Assembly: GCF_002280675.1 (NCBI RefSeq)
Contig: NZ_NCEN01000014.1
Location: forward strand, 21,766-85,765
Direction: 5' to 3'
Source: Novosphingobium sp. 32-60-15
GTDB taxonomy: Bacteria > Pseudomonadota > Alphaproteobacteria > Sphingomonadales > Sphingomonadaceae
Length of the DNA: 64,000 bases
Of this stretch, positions 45,758 to 54,602 are shown one piece after another; position 1 is the stretch's first letter, and every line of letters starts with the position of its first letter. The notes under the pieces were generated by a model, which made no database searches, had not been told where the DNA came from, and saw nothing but the letters and a program-made list of their open reading frames with translations. The position numbers and the translations under genes are program-made.

Positions 45758-46321
45758 TCAAAAGTAACGCTCGCCAATGCGGATCGTATCGCCGGGGTTG
45801 ACCCAGACAGGCCGGCCCTTTTCCAGCTTGTATTCTTCTTCAGCCCCGCCAGCCCGGCGCACAAACACTTTCGATTTGCTTGCACGGTAAGTGTAGCCGC
45901 CCGCTGTTGCGATAGCCTGATCAACCGACAAAGCGCTGGCATAAGGATACTGGCCGGGACGGCTTACTTCACCGAGGATGTAATAAGGGCGGTAGCTGAG
46001 CACCTCAATCGTGACGCGCGGATCGAGCAGATAGCCAGATGCAAGCTTTTGGCTGATCATGCCGTTCAGTTCATCAATCGTGTGTCCCTTCGCGATGACA
46101 TTTCCGATAAGCGGAAAGGCGATGTCCCCATTGGGGCCAACCGAATACTCGCCATTGATAGACTGTTCGCCATATACGGTCACGCGGACCTTATCGCCCG
46201 AATCCAGCTTATAAACCGGAGCGGCAACGGCCTCCGATGTCGGGCTTGCCGCTGTTTGCGCAACGCACCCGCTGCAAACGCCGATGAAAACTAAAGCGGC
46301 CAAAATCGTGCGAACGAACAT
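45758..46321 (-). CDS. GumB/Wza-type polysaccharide export protein
   Basis: A 187-residue outer-membrane polysaccharide export (OPX) protein of the short GumB kind. A signal segment ends at a lipobox-like CSGC (Cys19), then the poly_export domain (YKLDSGDKVRVTVYGEQ, YSVGPNGDIAFPLIG) and an SLBB domain (YYILGEVSRPGQYPY, ATAGGYTYRASKSKVFVRR, VNPGDTIRIGERYF). It forms the outer-membrane part of the export channel. The start at 46321 has GGAG 7 bases upstream, better than the ATG at 46333. It lacks the C-terminal amphipathic helix of full-length Wza, as usual in GumB-like members. Confidence 0.92.
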   Translation of the reverse strand: MFVRTILAALVFIGVCSGCVAQTAASPTSEAVAAPVYKLDSGDKVRVTVYGEQSINGEYSVGPNGDIAFPLIGNVIAKGHTIDELNGMISQKLASGYLLDPRVTIEVLSYRPYYILGEVSRPGQYPYASALSVDQAIATAGGYTYRASKSKVFVRRAGGAEEEYKLEKGRPVWVNPGDTIRIGERYF

Positions 46322-46407
46322 GTGTTGCTCCATATGCCACCCGCCGGAGCCTTAGCTTGTCTGCCTTGGGGAAGGAAGAGAAGGTTTGGGAATCAACCCT
46401 AAATGGA

Positions 46408-47244
46408 TCAAACCGATGTCCGAAACAGCATTGGCTCTTTGCTGGGCTTCAATCCTGCGCGGAAAATAAAACTCTGTTTTGGATCAAGCATGACCGCCGA
46501 AAGAACCCCGGTGTAATATGCGCCGGTATCCAGACTGATGCGGTTGCTGCAAACCTCGACATCATCGACCACGTTGTGTCCGTGAATGATGATTGCGCCA
46601 TGATCGCGCGTGCTTTCCATGAATGCCGAGCGGATCCAGAGCAAATCCTCTTCGCTTTGGCGGTGCAGCGACCTTCCCGGGCGAACGCCGGCATGACAAA
46701 AGAAAAATGGCGGCTCAGACAAGAAGGTTGGCAACTCCATCAGCCATTCAAGGGCCTCCACCCCAATACCCTTTTGAAGACGTTCAGCAAACCGGAACCG
46801 GTCCTCGCCAGACTGCGGGGGCGCAATGCCAAAGCTTTCCAAAGTGGCAAGGCCACCATGCTTCAGCCACAAATGCTGGGCGTCTGCATCCCCATGAGCC
46901 GCGGCAATCAATGACGCTTCGTGATTGCCCTTCAACACCACAAACGCATCGTAACTTTGGCAAGCCCGCATCAGCAGATCCATGATCTTGGCGCTGTCCG
47001 GCCCCCGATCAATGAAATCGCCCAGAATAACGAACTTTGTCGGCATGAGCGGCAGGTTTGCCGCTTTTTCATCGATCGCCCGAATGAGCGCCGCAAGCAA
47101 ATCCCACCGGCCATGAACATCGCCAATCGCAAACACCCGCGATTCTTTTGGTAATGATGCGCGCGCCATTCCGACGATTTGCCGCTTGGGCAAAGCCAGC
47201 TTATCCGCGCTCACCGGGACTGCGGTCGAGCTTTTGTTCGGCAT
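46408..47244 (-). CDS. PPP-type metallophosphoesterase (protein-phosphatase-like)
   Basis: A 278-residue calcineurin-like phosphoesterase of the bacterial Ser/Thr-phosphatase (PrpA/Stp) kind. The three metal motifs are in order: AIGDVHGRWDLL, ILGDFIDRGPDSA and LKGNHEASL, followed by FFFCHAGVRPGR and IIHGHNVVDDVEV with the further His ligands. Start at 47244 with AGAGAG about 8 bases before it. It is divergent from the glycosyltransferase at 47362. In EPS loci such phosphatases may act on phosphoproteins that control polymer export; its target here is not known. Confidence 0.87.
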   Translation of the reverse strand: MPNKSSTAVPVSADKLALPKRQIVGMARASLPKESRVFAIGDVHGRWDLLAALIRAIDEKAANLPLMPTKFVILGDFIDRGPDSAKIMDLLMRACQSYDAFVVLKGNHEASLIAAAHGDADAQHLWLKHGGLATLESFGIAPPQSGEDRFRFAERLQKGIGVEALEWLMELPTFLSEPPFFFCHAGVRPGRSLHRQSEEDLLWIRSAFMESTRDHGAIIIHGHNVVDDVEVCSNRISLDTGAYYTGVLSAVMLDPKQSFIFRAGLKPSKEPMLFRTSV

Positions 47245-47361
47245 CTGTGCTCTCTGTGCGGTCACGGCCACGGATGGAATGCTCCCGAACGGACGAAACA
47301 CTTGTGAATGTTGCAACGCAATAAGCTACGCCCTGCCCTCAGGTGTTGCAAAGGCATAAGT

Positions 47362-49596
47362 GTGATCAGCTTCATTATCGCCAATTACAACGGCAGCAGC
47401 TTTTTGGGTAAGGCCGTCGCATCCGCTTTGGCGCAGCGCAACGTCGACGTTGAAGTGATCATTGTCGATGATTGTTCAACCGACGACAGCCCGCAAATCG
47501 CAAGAGCATTGGCACAATCAGACCCCCGTGTTCGGTTTATTGCCCTGACATCCAACAGCGGCCCGGCGGGCGCGCGCAATGCTGCATTGGCCGCGGCCAA
47601 AGGCGAATGGATCGCCGTGCTTGATAATGATGACCTGCTCCACCCTGATCGTTCCGCAATTCTGATTGCCGAGGCCAAAGCCAGCGGAGCAGACATCATC
47701 GCAGACAATCTCGTTCTGTTTGACGATGAGGCAATCGCTTCGCCTCAAAGTTTCCTTGATGGCGACCGCCTTGAATGTCCCCAGTGGATCGGCCTTATCG
47801 ACTATCTTGAACAGACCAGAATGCATGGCAGAGCGCCTAATCTGGGCTTCCTGAAGCCGATCTGGCGCCGCGATTGGCTCGTTCACAGCGGTCTGCAATA
47901 TGATGCTAATCTGCGCATTGCCGAGGATGATGACCTGATCGTGCGCGCTCTTCTTGCAGGCGCTAAGTATCGGCTATTGCCCGAGCCTTTCTACTTTTAC
48001 CGCAAACACGGCGCATCCATTTCACATCGGCTTTCACCTGCCAACGCCGATAAAATGGTGGAGGCGATTGACCGTGTGGAGCCAGCCTTCGACAGCCAAC
48101 CAGGTGCAGTGCGCAGCGCGTGGGTACGACGCAGCGGTTCAATCCGCGTGGCGCGAGCTTTCGTCCACATTATCGATGCAATCAAAGCCAAACGCTATGG
48201 CGACGTTCTCACAACTGCAATCACCACGCCCCAAGCGTTGCTGCTGTTTCGCCAGCCCATTATGGCCAAGTTGCAGCGATTTACGCCGAAATTTCCCAGC
48301 AGGGACCCACGCCATTCCGGCAAAGCAGACGTTATATTTATTAGCCGCCAGCGATTGGTTGGCGCCACAAATGGCAGCTCTGCTTATTTGCTCGCCTTGG
48401 CCCAGGCAGTGCGCGATGCCGGGTTGGAACCCCATTTGGTCCAACCATCCCCGAGCTTGTTTGGCCGGACGCCGTTTATCAAACTTAGACCTGAAATGGA
48501 TGTTTTTTCGTCAATCCATATTAGGGAATCTTTAAGGTTTGGTGCCTGGCGAGTCGCATATAGTCCGACGATCTGGCTACGCGCGTTGCATGGCGTCGCC
48601 TCGCGTATTGCGAAGCGGGCAGGCCTACAGCGTGGATGGCTTACAGAACGAAAGGCGCCTTATGCCATTTCAACACCATGGACACTTCAAGATCGATTGT
48701 ATGTGGCCCAATATGCCCGAGGCGCTGAACCGCCGCGCGCTGTGCTCCTCGACTATTTTTTCCAAGCCGAAGCCTTGCCCTATGTCATGGAACCTGCGGT
48801 GCGTAGCGCCATAATCATGCATGACAGGTTCAGCGCACGCGACGAACAATTTGCAGCAGCAGGACAAAAGGACAGCGTAGCAGCTATTGATCAAAGCACC
48901 GAAGTCGCGGGACTAATGAAGGCAAACGCGGTCATTGCCATTCAGCAGGACGAGGCCGATTTCGTTCGCTTGCATGTCTCCGATACCGTTCCGATTCTTG
49001 CACCGATGGCAGCCAAAATCGTAATGGCTCCCCAGCCCGGTACGTCAAATGTCATTCTGTTTGTTGGCAGCAATACCGCACCAAACGTCCACGGGCTGAA
49101 CTGGTTTATTGAAACCGTCTGGCCATCTATCCAGACAGCTTGCCCGGATGCGGTTCTGCTCGTTGCCGGAAAAGTGGCCGACGCCATCACAGTTCATAAC
49201 TCGGGCATACGTATCCTTGGCCTTGTGGATGATCTGGCGCCGCTTTACGCCGAAGCAGGCGTCGTGATTTCGCCATTATTGCAAGGATCTGGCCTTAAAA
49301 TCAAATTGATAGAAGCCTTGGCTCATGGCAAGGCAACTGTCGTCACCAGCGTAACATTGCAAGGTGTGACGAACCTTCTTAAGAACGCTGTGCTGCTTGC
49401 AGATGAGCCTCAGCAATTCGCCAAATCCGTCATCTCGCTTTTGCAAGATGACAAAGCTCGTGCGCATCTTGCAGCCAGGGCTTGGGAAGCCGCTTCGCAA
49501 AATTTTGGGCCCAAGAATGCCTTCGCCGAATTCAGCGAGTGGCTCACTCAGCGGACCGATGTGGGCGTGCCTTTTACCGACCATGCTCTAACGTAA
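47362..49596 (+). CDS. Two-domain glycosyltransferase (GT2 + GT4)
   Basis: A 744-residue bifunctional-looking glycosyltransferase. The N-terminal GT2 domain (about 1-230) has ISFIIANYNGSSFLGKAV, IIVDDCSTDDSP, SGPAGARNAALAAAKGEW and VLDNDDLLHPD. The C-terminal GT4-type domain (about 340-740) has ILFVGSNTAPNVHGLNWFIE and VISPLLQGSGLKIKLIEALAHG. It may add two successive sugars. I chose the GTG at 47362, which has AAAGG 7 bases before it and directly precedes the family beginning; an ATG at 47308 is in frame but lacks a site. The last 49 bases overlap the convergent GH16 gene. Confidence 0.85.
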   Translation: MISFIIANYNGSSFLGKAVASALAQRNVDVEVIIVDDCSTDDSPQIARALAQSDPRVRFIALTSNSGPAGARNAALAAAKGEWIAVLDNDDLLHPDRSAILIAEAKASGADIIADNLVLFDDEAIASPQSFLDGDRLECPQWIGLIDYLEQTRMHGRAPNLGFLKPIWRRDWLVHSGLQYDANLRIAEDDDLIVRALLAGAKYRLLPEPFYFYRKHGASISHRLSPANADKMVEAIDRVEPAFDSQPGAVRSAWVRRSGSIRVARAFVHIIDAIKAKRYGDVLTTAITTPQALLLFRQPIMAKLQRFTPKFPSRDPRHSGKADVIFISRQRLVGATNGSSAYLLALAQAVRDAGLEPHLVQPSPSLFGRTPFIKLRPEMDVFSSIHIRESLRFGAWRVAYSPTIWLRALHGVASRIAKRAGLQRGWLTERKAPYAISTPWTLQDRLYVAQYARGAEPPRAVLLDYFFQAEALPYVMEPAVRSAIIMHDRFSARDEQFAAAGQKDSVAAIDQSTEVAGLMKANAVIAIQQDEADFVRLHVSDTVPILAPMAAKIVMAPQPGTSNVILFVGSNTAPNVHGLNWFIETVWPSIQTACPDAVLLVAGKVADAITVHNSGIRILGLVDDLAPLYAEAGVVISPLLQGSGLKIKLIEALAHGKATVVTSVTLQGVTNLLKNAVLLADEPQQFAKSVISLLQDDKARAHLAARAWEAASQNFGPKNAFAEFSEWLTQRTDVGVPFTDHALT

Positions 49597-50459
49597 TCGA
49601 TTTCCATTTTGGCAGGAAACGGAGTGGCCGCGTCAGGATCGCCCGGCCAATTCCCGCCAATCGCCAGGTTTGCCAAGACATACATTGGCTGGTGCATATC
49701 TGCCGGCGTTGCCTCGCTCCCGGTCAGTTTGTCGTCGACGTAGAAGCTGATTTTATCTGCAAGCCAGAGCGTGCCGTATGTATGGAATTCGCCATCATCA
49801 GCAGGCAGCCGGATTGTTCGGGTTTCCTTTGTAGGGAAACGCGAATGCAGGGTCTGGAACGTGACCCCCGGCTTGTCACCATGAGCTTCCATTACGTCAA
49901 TTTCTGGCGGCCAGCCGCCCTTTTCCGGCAATAGCCAGAACGCAGGCCAGACGCCCTTCCCACCTGTCCAGCGCGCGCGAACTTCAAAGTAGCCATACAT
50001 CTGGCTAAAGCGTCCACGCGACGAGATCATGCCGGAACTGTACGTGACATTTTTGAGCGGCGAATTGGCAATTTCGCGGGGTTGCCGCGCCACTTCGCTG
50101 ACGACCAGAGCCCGTTGTGCAGGTGCAAGCGGCTTGGCTGAAATCGTTAGCGCGCCGCCTTGTACGCTGAAGGGATCGATCCCGAGGCCGAGATAGTCGC
50201 GGTCCATATAGACTTGCCGCTCACTATTTCCCCACAAGTTGCGCTTTGCAACGGTTGGCGTTTCCTTTGCGGGATCGTAAAACGCAAATATCCATTTGCT
50301 TTGATCAACCTGCGCACCGTTGAAATCATCTTCAAAAGAAGGCGTAAAAACGTGGCTTCTGGGTGGCCCTGATTCCGGTTTGTCACTTAAATCCAATGCG
50401 TTGGTGGCAACCACCAAAGCGGCCGCGCCTGCGACAAACGCTGAAATGAGCAGTTGCAT
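49548..50459 (-). CDS. GH16 endo-beta-glucanase-type hydrolase (ExoK-like)
   Basis: A 303-residue exported family-16 glycoside hydrolase. An N-terminal signal/anchor (MQLLISAFVAGAAALVVATN) precedes the jelly-roll domain, with YGYFEVRARWTGGKGVWPAF and the catalytic EIDVMEAHG (E186 nucleophile, D188, E191 acid/base), then GEFHTYGTLWLADKISFYVD and IGGNWPG. Enzymes of this type cut beta-1,3/1,4-linked glucans; within an EPS locus an ExoK-like role in trimming the nascent polymer is likely. ATG 50459 follows AAGGA. The 3' end overlaps the convergent glycosyltransferase by 49 bases. It lies 23 bases after the ExoA-like gene in the same direction. Confidence 0.9.
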   Translation of the reverse strand: MQLLISAFVAGAAALVVATNALDLSDKPESGPPRSHVFTPSFEDDFNGAQVDQSKWIFAFYDPAKETPTVAKRNLWGNSERQVYMDRDYLGLGIDPFSVQGGALTISAKPLAPAQRALVVSEVARQPREIANSPLKNVTYSSGMISSRGRFSQMYGYFEVRARWTGGKGVWPAFWLLPEKGGWPPEIDVMEAHGDKPGVTFQTLHSRFPTKETRTIRLPADDGEFHTYGTLWLADKISFYVDDKLTGSEATPADMHQPMYVLANLAIGGNWPGDPDAATPFPAKMEIDYVRAWSVKGTPTSVR

Positions 50460-50482
50460 TTTTCGTGTCCTTGTCACGCCTT

Positions 50483-51457
50483 TTAGGTCGTTACAGGTGC
50501 TGGGGGTTGGCCCACTACTGTCTGCCCTAAGAAGCCAAGTCCCCATGCCATATGCATAATCATTGCCGCCAATCCTGATAGAGCAGCGCACCGGGAGCGC
50601 TTTCGCCATCCGATAAGCGCGCCCGCTATGATGCTTAGCAACGCCCAAGCCAGCAAGGGCAATGCGAGGAGCGGAAATATGGGCGCGGCGAGTGCCACAA
50701 AGAGGGCTATTGGCACCAACAATGGTACCATTTGGCGCAATTTCGGGCGCATCTTGTGCAGTTGCAGCGTCTGCGCGCGCCCCTTGCCGTAGTTTCGGTA
50801 CTGCCGCCAAAGCGCAGTTGGTGTTGCACGTGGATAATAGGTTATCGTGCAGCCCGGCTCCAACCATATTTTGCCAAGCTGCGACAGCCGGTGATCCAAT
50901 TCAGCATCTTCGTTGTGAGACATCGCCAGATTGTATCCGCCGGCACCACGAAAAGCGTCAATCCGCATCAGCGCGTGATGGCCGTGATCGACATAGGCCC
51001 CGCCCCCTTGCGATCGATGCGCTGACCCTCCGGTTCCGATGACCGAATTTTGCGCAGCGGCGGCAGCTTTCTGGAAACAGCTCTTGCCTGTGGTGAACAT
51101 CGGCACGACAACCGACACCGCGTTCCGCGAAACCCCCGCTGCTACCAATTGCTCCACATAACCGGGAGGGTAGGCGCAGTGGGCATCAATGCGGGCCAAC
51201 CACATGTGACCATCGCCAAACTGGGCAATTGCCCGATTGATCCCGGCACTTTGAATGCGGTCGGGATTATCCATCAGAACGATCCGTGCATCCACTTCGC
51301 CAAGCTGTGCAACAATCTGGCGGCTACCATCTGTACTGCCGCCATCGGCCACGACAATCAAAGCACCGGGGTTGTCAGTTCTAAACTGTTGCAAAAGCGC
51401 GGGAAGGTGTGCCGCCTCGTTAAGGCAGGGAATGACAATCAAAGCCTGTCCGGTCAT
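50483..51457 (-). CDS. ExoA-like GT2 glycosyltransferase
   Basis: A 324-residue membrane-bound GT2 transferase of the ExoA kind (ExoA adds a glucose to the succinoglycan precursor). It shows ALIVIPCLNEAAHLPALL, VADGGSTDGSRQI, RIDAHCAYPPGYVEQL, GTGGSAHRSQGGGAYVDHGHHAL and the HNEDAELDHRL acceptor motif, with three C-terminal membrane helices (PLLVPIALFVALAA and following). The open frame runs about 106 codons upstream, but similarity starts at the ATG at 51457, with AGGGG about 10 bases before it. It probably forms an operon with the GH16 hydrolase and is divergent from the GT at 51756. Confidence 0.88.
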   Translation of the reverse strand: MTGQALIVIPCLNEAAHLPALLQQFRTDNPGALIVVADGGSTDGSRQIVAQLGEVDARIVLMDNPDRIQSAGINRAIAQFGDGHMWLARIDAHCAYPPGYVEQLVAAGVSRNAVSVVVPMFTTGKSCFQKAAAAAQNSVIGTGGSAHRSQGGGAYVDHGHHALMRIDAFRGAGGYNLAMSHNEDAELDHRLSQLGKIWLEPGCTITYYPRATPTALWRQYRNYGKGRAQTLQLHKMRPKLRQMVPLLVPIALFVALAAPIFPLLALPLLAWALLSIIAGALIGWRKRSRCAALSGLAAMIMHMAWGLGFLGQTVVGQPPAPVTT

Positions 51458-51649
51458 GCCAAACGCCCCTGCCCCATCAACGCCGCCAAAAGAGCATCCG
51501 CAAGTGACATTGGCCGATGTAATATCGGTCCGGGGCACGCAGGATACCCCGAATTGAAGCTGGTGAAGCCCTTGGTGATGGACTGTCGGGAGAGTTCGCA
51601 TGAGACCTGTGAACACGTTTACCAACCATCGGTGCATTGAAAAGCCATG

Positions 51650-51676
51650 AAAGCAGTGACGTGAATGCACTGCTTT
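51650..51676. promoter_or_regulatory. Hairpin in divergent promoter region (51458-51755)
   Basis: AAAGCAGTG (51650-51658) and CACTGCTTT (51668-51676) form a perfect 9-bp inverted repeat with a 9-base spacer in the 298-base region between the divergent ExoA-like and GT genes. It could be a regulator site serving one or both genes. The rest of the region is AT-richer than its surroundings and shows an A8 run at about 51730; no clear core promoter is visible. Confidence 0.4.
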
Positions 51677-51755
51677 TGGCTCAGAAAGTCTAATCATTTT
51701 TTGACCGCGACAACGTGCATTCTCGATCAAAAAAAACCCTGCCAAAACAACATTA

Positions 51756-53117
51756 ATGGTAAGGAAAATTATCACGCAAAAGTTAACAAACCCATTCAGG
51801 GATGATTATGAATTTTTACGCGACACACCACTGGATGGTGCAAACTTTTTTTTCTTCGAACAAAACATGACGCCATTTTTACGTGGCGAACCTTTTGCCC
51901 CGCTGGGCCGCAAACCTGCAATCCATGCAATATGGACCAGACCAATTGACGGTGATCGATCTTTTGGCCGAATACAGGTTTCCCGGGCGGTGCGTCAGGC
52001 TTTGCAGAGCCGCTTCGAAGTTAGAGAGAGCATCCTACAATCGCTGACATCAAAGATGACGGTTGGACGTGCCGCAAGAGCGGGAACCGCATTCATAAGG
52101 CACGCTTTTCGCGGTCAAATACTGCCCTTACAATGCTTGCTCTACTCTAATAGGCAAGAGATTGATCGGGTCATTGCTGAGATTAAACATGACGTCGAGG
52201 CTGTTTATATCGACGGCATCAGATGCCTGCCATTCCTGCATCGCTTGAAATCTGCCCGGCCACAATTGGCAATTGTGACCGATCTAGATGATCTTATGTC
52301 ACGCAGAATGGGGCTTTTGCTTGAACTTAATCAGGCCCCGTCAACCGGCTATATGAAGAAGCAGATGCCAAGAATTGTAGAATGGCTTCTTCAATCACGG
52401 ACGGTTGCGCGCAGCATCTTGCGATACGAGCGCAACGCTCTTCGTGTCATTGAGCGCGATATCGTGACCGCAAGCGACGTCGTTGTGCTGATATCCACAG
52501 CCGACGCAGCGGTGCTTTCGGCTCGAATAAAAAATTGCAAAAAAGTGGTTGGAATTGCGCCTCCTGTGAAGGTTGCCAGAGAGCCGCGGTCGATCGGAAA
52601 AGACAAGCTTCGGTTTGTGTTTGTAGGAAGTGATGCCCTGCGGCAAAATGAGCTTACGATTGATGCGCTGATCGATATTTGGCAGCGCCATAAAATAACT
52701 ACGCCCCTTGTTATTTATGGAGATCAGCAACGAAAACTGAGCCTTCCTGCCCACGTTACCATGCCCGGGTACGCCGAAACCATCGATGACATTTATCAGG
52801 ATGGTAGCATACTGCTATCGCCATCATACCTGGCCGGTGGGCTAAAGACAAAAGTCCTGGAAGCATTTGCGAATGGCGCAGCTGTAATAGGCAATAGTGT
52901 TACGTTCGAAGGGATTGATATTGGTGAATACCCATTATTAATCGAAAATGAAGCAGAACTTGTACTGATTCTACAAAATCCTTCAAACTATAACGAAATC
53001 ATTGACGCTGCTGCCACGCATGGTGCGGCAGTTGTTCGCGAGAAACATGACCCGACAACGTTTGCTGTGCGATGGACCACGCTTGTTGCCGATTCCATTC
53101 TTGCTCGATCAGTTTAA
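51756..53117 (+). CDS. Glycosyltransferase (GT4/GT-B type)
   Basis: A 453-residue GT-B-like glycosyltransferase, less typical than its neighbours. The C-terminal donor domain has LRFVFVGSDALRQNELTIDAL, VTMPGYAETIDDIYQDGSILL and SPSYLAGGLKTKVLEAFANGAAVIG, which is the GT4 'G-x-K-x-K-x-x-E-A' segment. The N-terminal half (AIHAIWTRPIDGDRSFGRIQVSRAV) is not one I can place. The ATG at 51756 has no good ribosome-binding site and the first 37 residues are unlike the rest, with a FFFFEQ run; the ATG at 51867 is an alternative. The gene is more AT-rich than others nearby. Its stop overlaps the convergent GT by four bases. Confidence 0.78.
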   Translation: MVRKIITQKLTNPFRDDYEFLRDTPLDGANFFFFEQNMTPFLRGEPFAPLGRKPAIHAIWTRPIDGDRSFGRIQVSRAVRQALQSRFEVRESILQSLTSKMTVGRAARAGTAFIRHAFRGQILPLQCLLYSNRQEIDRVIAEIKHDVEAVYIDGIRCLPFLHRLKSARPQLAIVTDLDDLMSRRMGLLLELNQAPSTGYMKKQMPRIVEWLLQSRTVARSILRYERNALRVIERDIVTASDVVVLISTADAAVLSARIKNCKKVVGIAPPVKVAREPRSIGKDKLRFVFVGSDALRQNELTIDALIDIWQRHKITTPLVIYGDQQRKLSLPAHVTMPGYAETIDDIYQDGSILLSPSYLAGGLKTKVLEAFANGAAVIGNSVTFEGIDIGEYPLLIENEAELVLILQNPSNYNEIIDAAATHGAAVVREKHDPTTFAVRWTTLVADSILARSV

Positions 53118-54241
53118 GGTTCAAGTAGCACTTGGCGCAATGCATCACAGTCAACTTGCGTTGCAAAAATTGCCGCGCGCGGCACGCTGTCAACTGATGC
53201 CTTAAGGGCTAGGTACTGTGAGGCTTCCAACATGACGACTTGCTTTGTGATTTCCTTAAGCTCGTCATCAAGAGTAACGCCGGATTGATGGCGCTCTAGC
53301 CAGCGCCCCGTCTCAACCGAGCGCAAAGCAATGGGCACCGCGCCATATGCCATCGCTTCGTAGATGCGGTTGGGCAGGAGCCAGCTTGAATTGAGGCCCT
53401 CTTCGAAGAAGTCGATGGCCCACGCGAAGTGGCATTGTGCGTACAAGTGCGGCAGGTCGGATGTGACATAGGGCCCGAGGAAGGTGAATCCCGGCACTTT
53501 GGCAACCATCGCTGCAAAATCTGTGAATTCTGCGGGCGACGGGCGACCGGCAATCACCACTTTGATCCGGCCCTCATTTTGGCGGACAAGATCTGCCAAG
53601 ATATCAAAAGTACGCTTGCAGCGCAGCATGCCAAACCAGCCGATTATCCATGGCGGCCCCGGTGGACTGGCTACTGTACCCTGACCTGACGGTGGAACCG
53701 CCGATGCATCCAAAGCCAGAACCTTGTTTTCGATGAGATAGACCGGCGGCAATCGGGGCACGCTTGGCCGGAAGTACTCGCGCTCAAATGCGGGCGAGGA
53801 TGTCAGCACCAGATCAGCGTTCTTCAACAATCGCGCCTGAACTGCTTGAACGGCTTTTGCCGGTAGTGACGAGCCAAGTAACAACCGGTGAATGTCGAGG
53901 CACTCATAGACCAGGCGGGCCTGCGGTGCTGCTGCACGGGCGCGCGCCGCCAAGGCAAAGGCTTCAAGATTGCGCCCGATGATGACGTCAGCCCCCTTTG
54001 CCGCTTCAAGGATCGGGCCTGGCCGCAGCAAGTTGGCGAAAACCGCGCCGACACGTTGGGCCATTTTGCCGTCTTCGGTTTTGCCAAGATCAATCACTTG
54101 TGCGCCAAGTAATTGCGTAAGTGGCTGATCACGCCGTCTAAATCCCAGCACAGTGGTAGTGGCACCAGAAGCGTTGAACATGCGAACCCGCCGCTCAACC
54201 GCAGCGTCATGAACATCGTGGACGAAATAGACGATCTTCAA
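53114..54241 (-). CDS. GT4 glycosyltransferase
   Basis: A 375-residue GT-B glycosyltransferase. MKIVYFVHDVHDAAVERRVRMF at the N-terminus, GADVIIGRNLEAFALA and RLVYECLDIHRLLLG in the acceptor domain, and WIIGWFGMLRCKRTFDILADLV and NRIYEAMAYGAVPIALRSVETG in the donor domain are typical of the capsular/EPS GT4 group. It is convergent with the previous GT (four-base overlap TTAA type at 53114-53117) and divergent from the three-domain protein at 54603. Sugar specificity cannot be told. Confidence 0.86.
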   Translation of the reverse strand: MKIVYFVHDVHDAAVERRVRMFNASGATTTVLGFRRRDQPLTQLLGAQVIDLGKTEDGKMAQRVGAVFANLLRPGPILEAAKGADVIIGRNLEAFALAARARAAAPQARLVYECLDIHRLLLGSSLPAKAVQAVQARLLKNADLVLTSSPAFEREYFRPSVPRLPPVYLIENKVLALDASAVPPSGQGTVASPPGPPWIIGWFGMLRCKRTFDILADLVRQNEGRIKVVIAGRPSPAEFTDFAAMVAKVPGFTFLGPYVTSDLPHLYAQCHFAWAIDFFEEGLNSSWLLPNRIYEAMAYGAVPIALRSVETGRWLERHQSGVTLDDELKEITKQVVMLEASQYLALKASVDSVPRAAIFATQVDCDALRQVLLEP

Positions 54242-54517
54242 AAAGCCTCCTGAACGCGAAAATTATGGGATTGCGCGGGGGGAAACGTCCCATCTGCGAC
54301 CGCGCCGATCATGACGACAATCCGACCTTGAGACTTTTTTGTTTCAGATTGTGAATACACCGGACAACGGGTGCCTACAGATGGCAGTCATATCCATCGA
54401 AATTGGAACGGATTTGACCCCTATATTGGCAAAGAACCGCCCAATTCAGACGCATTAAATCCTGCATGCATCTTGAGGGAACGCCCGCATAGCGCCAAAG
54501 GTAAATCCAGCTTTTCC

Positions 54518-54540
54518 GCTAAATATCACCGATATTTAGC
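54518..54540. promoter_or_regulatory. Perfect palindrome upstream of the GT2-MT-CE4 module
   Basis: GCTAAATATC (54518-54527) and GATATTTAGC (54531-54540) form a perfect 10-bp inverted repeat with a 3-base spacer, 63 bases before the ATG at 54603. It is the most prominent symmetric element in the 361-base region between the divergent genes at 54241 and 54603, and stands out by its AT content. It fits a dimeric repressor or activator site, or a 5'-leader hairpin. I did not find a second copy in the window. Confidence 0.6.
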
Positions 54541-54602
54541 TGCAAGTGCATGTCTAGGCTTCTTTGAACGTGGCTTTGCCACTGCGCGTTGCGAAAGGCT
54601 TT

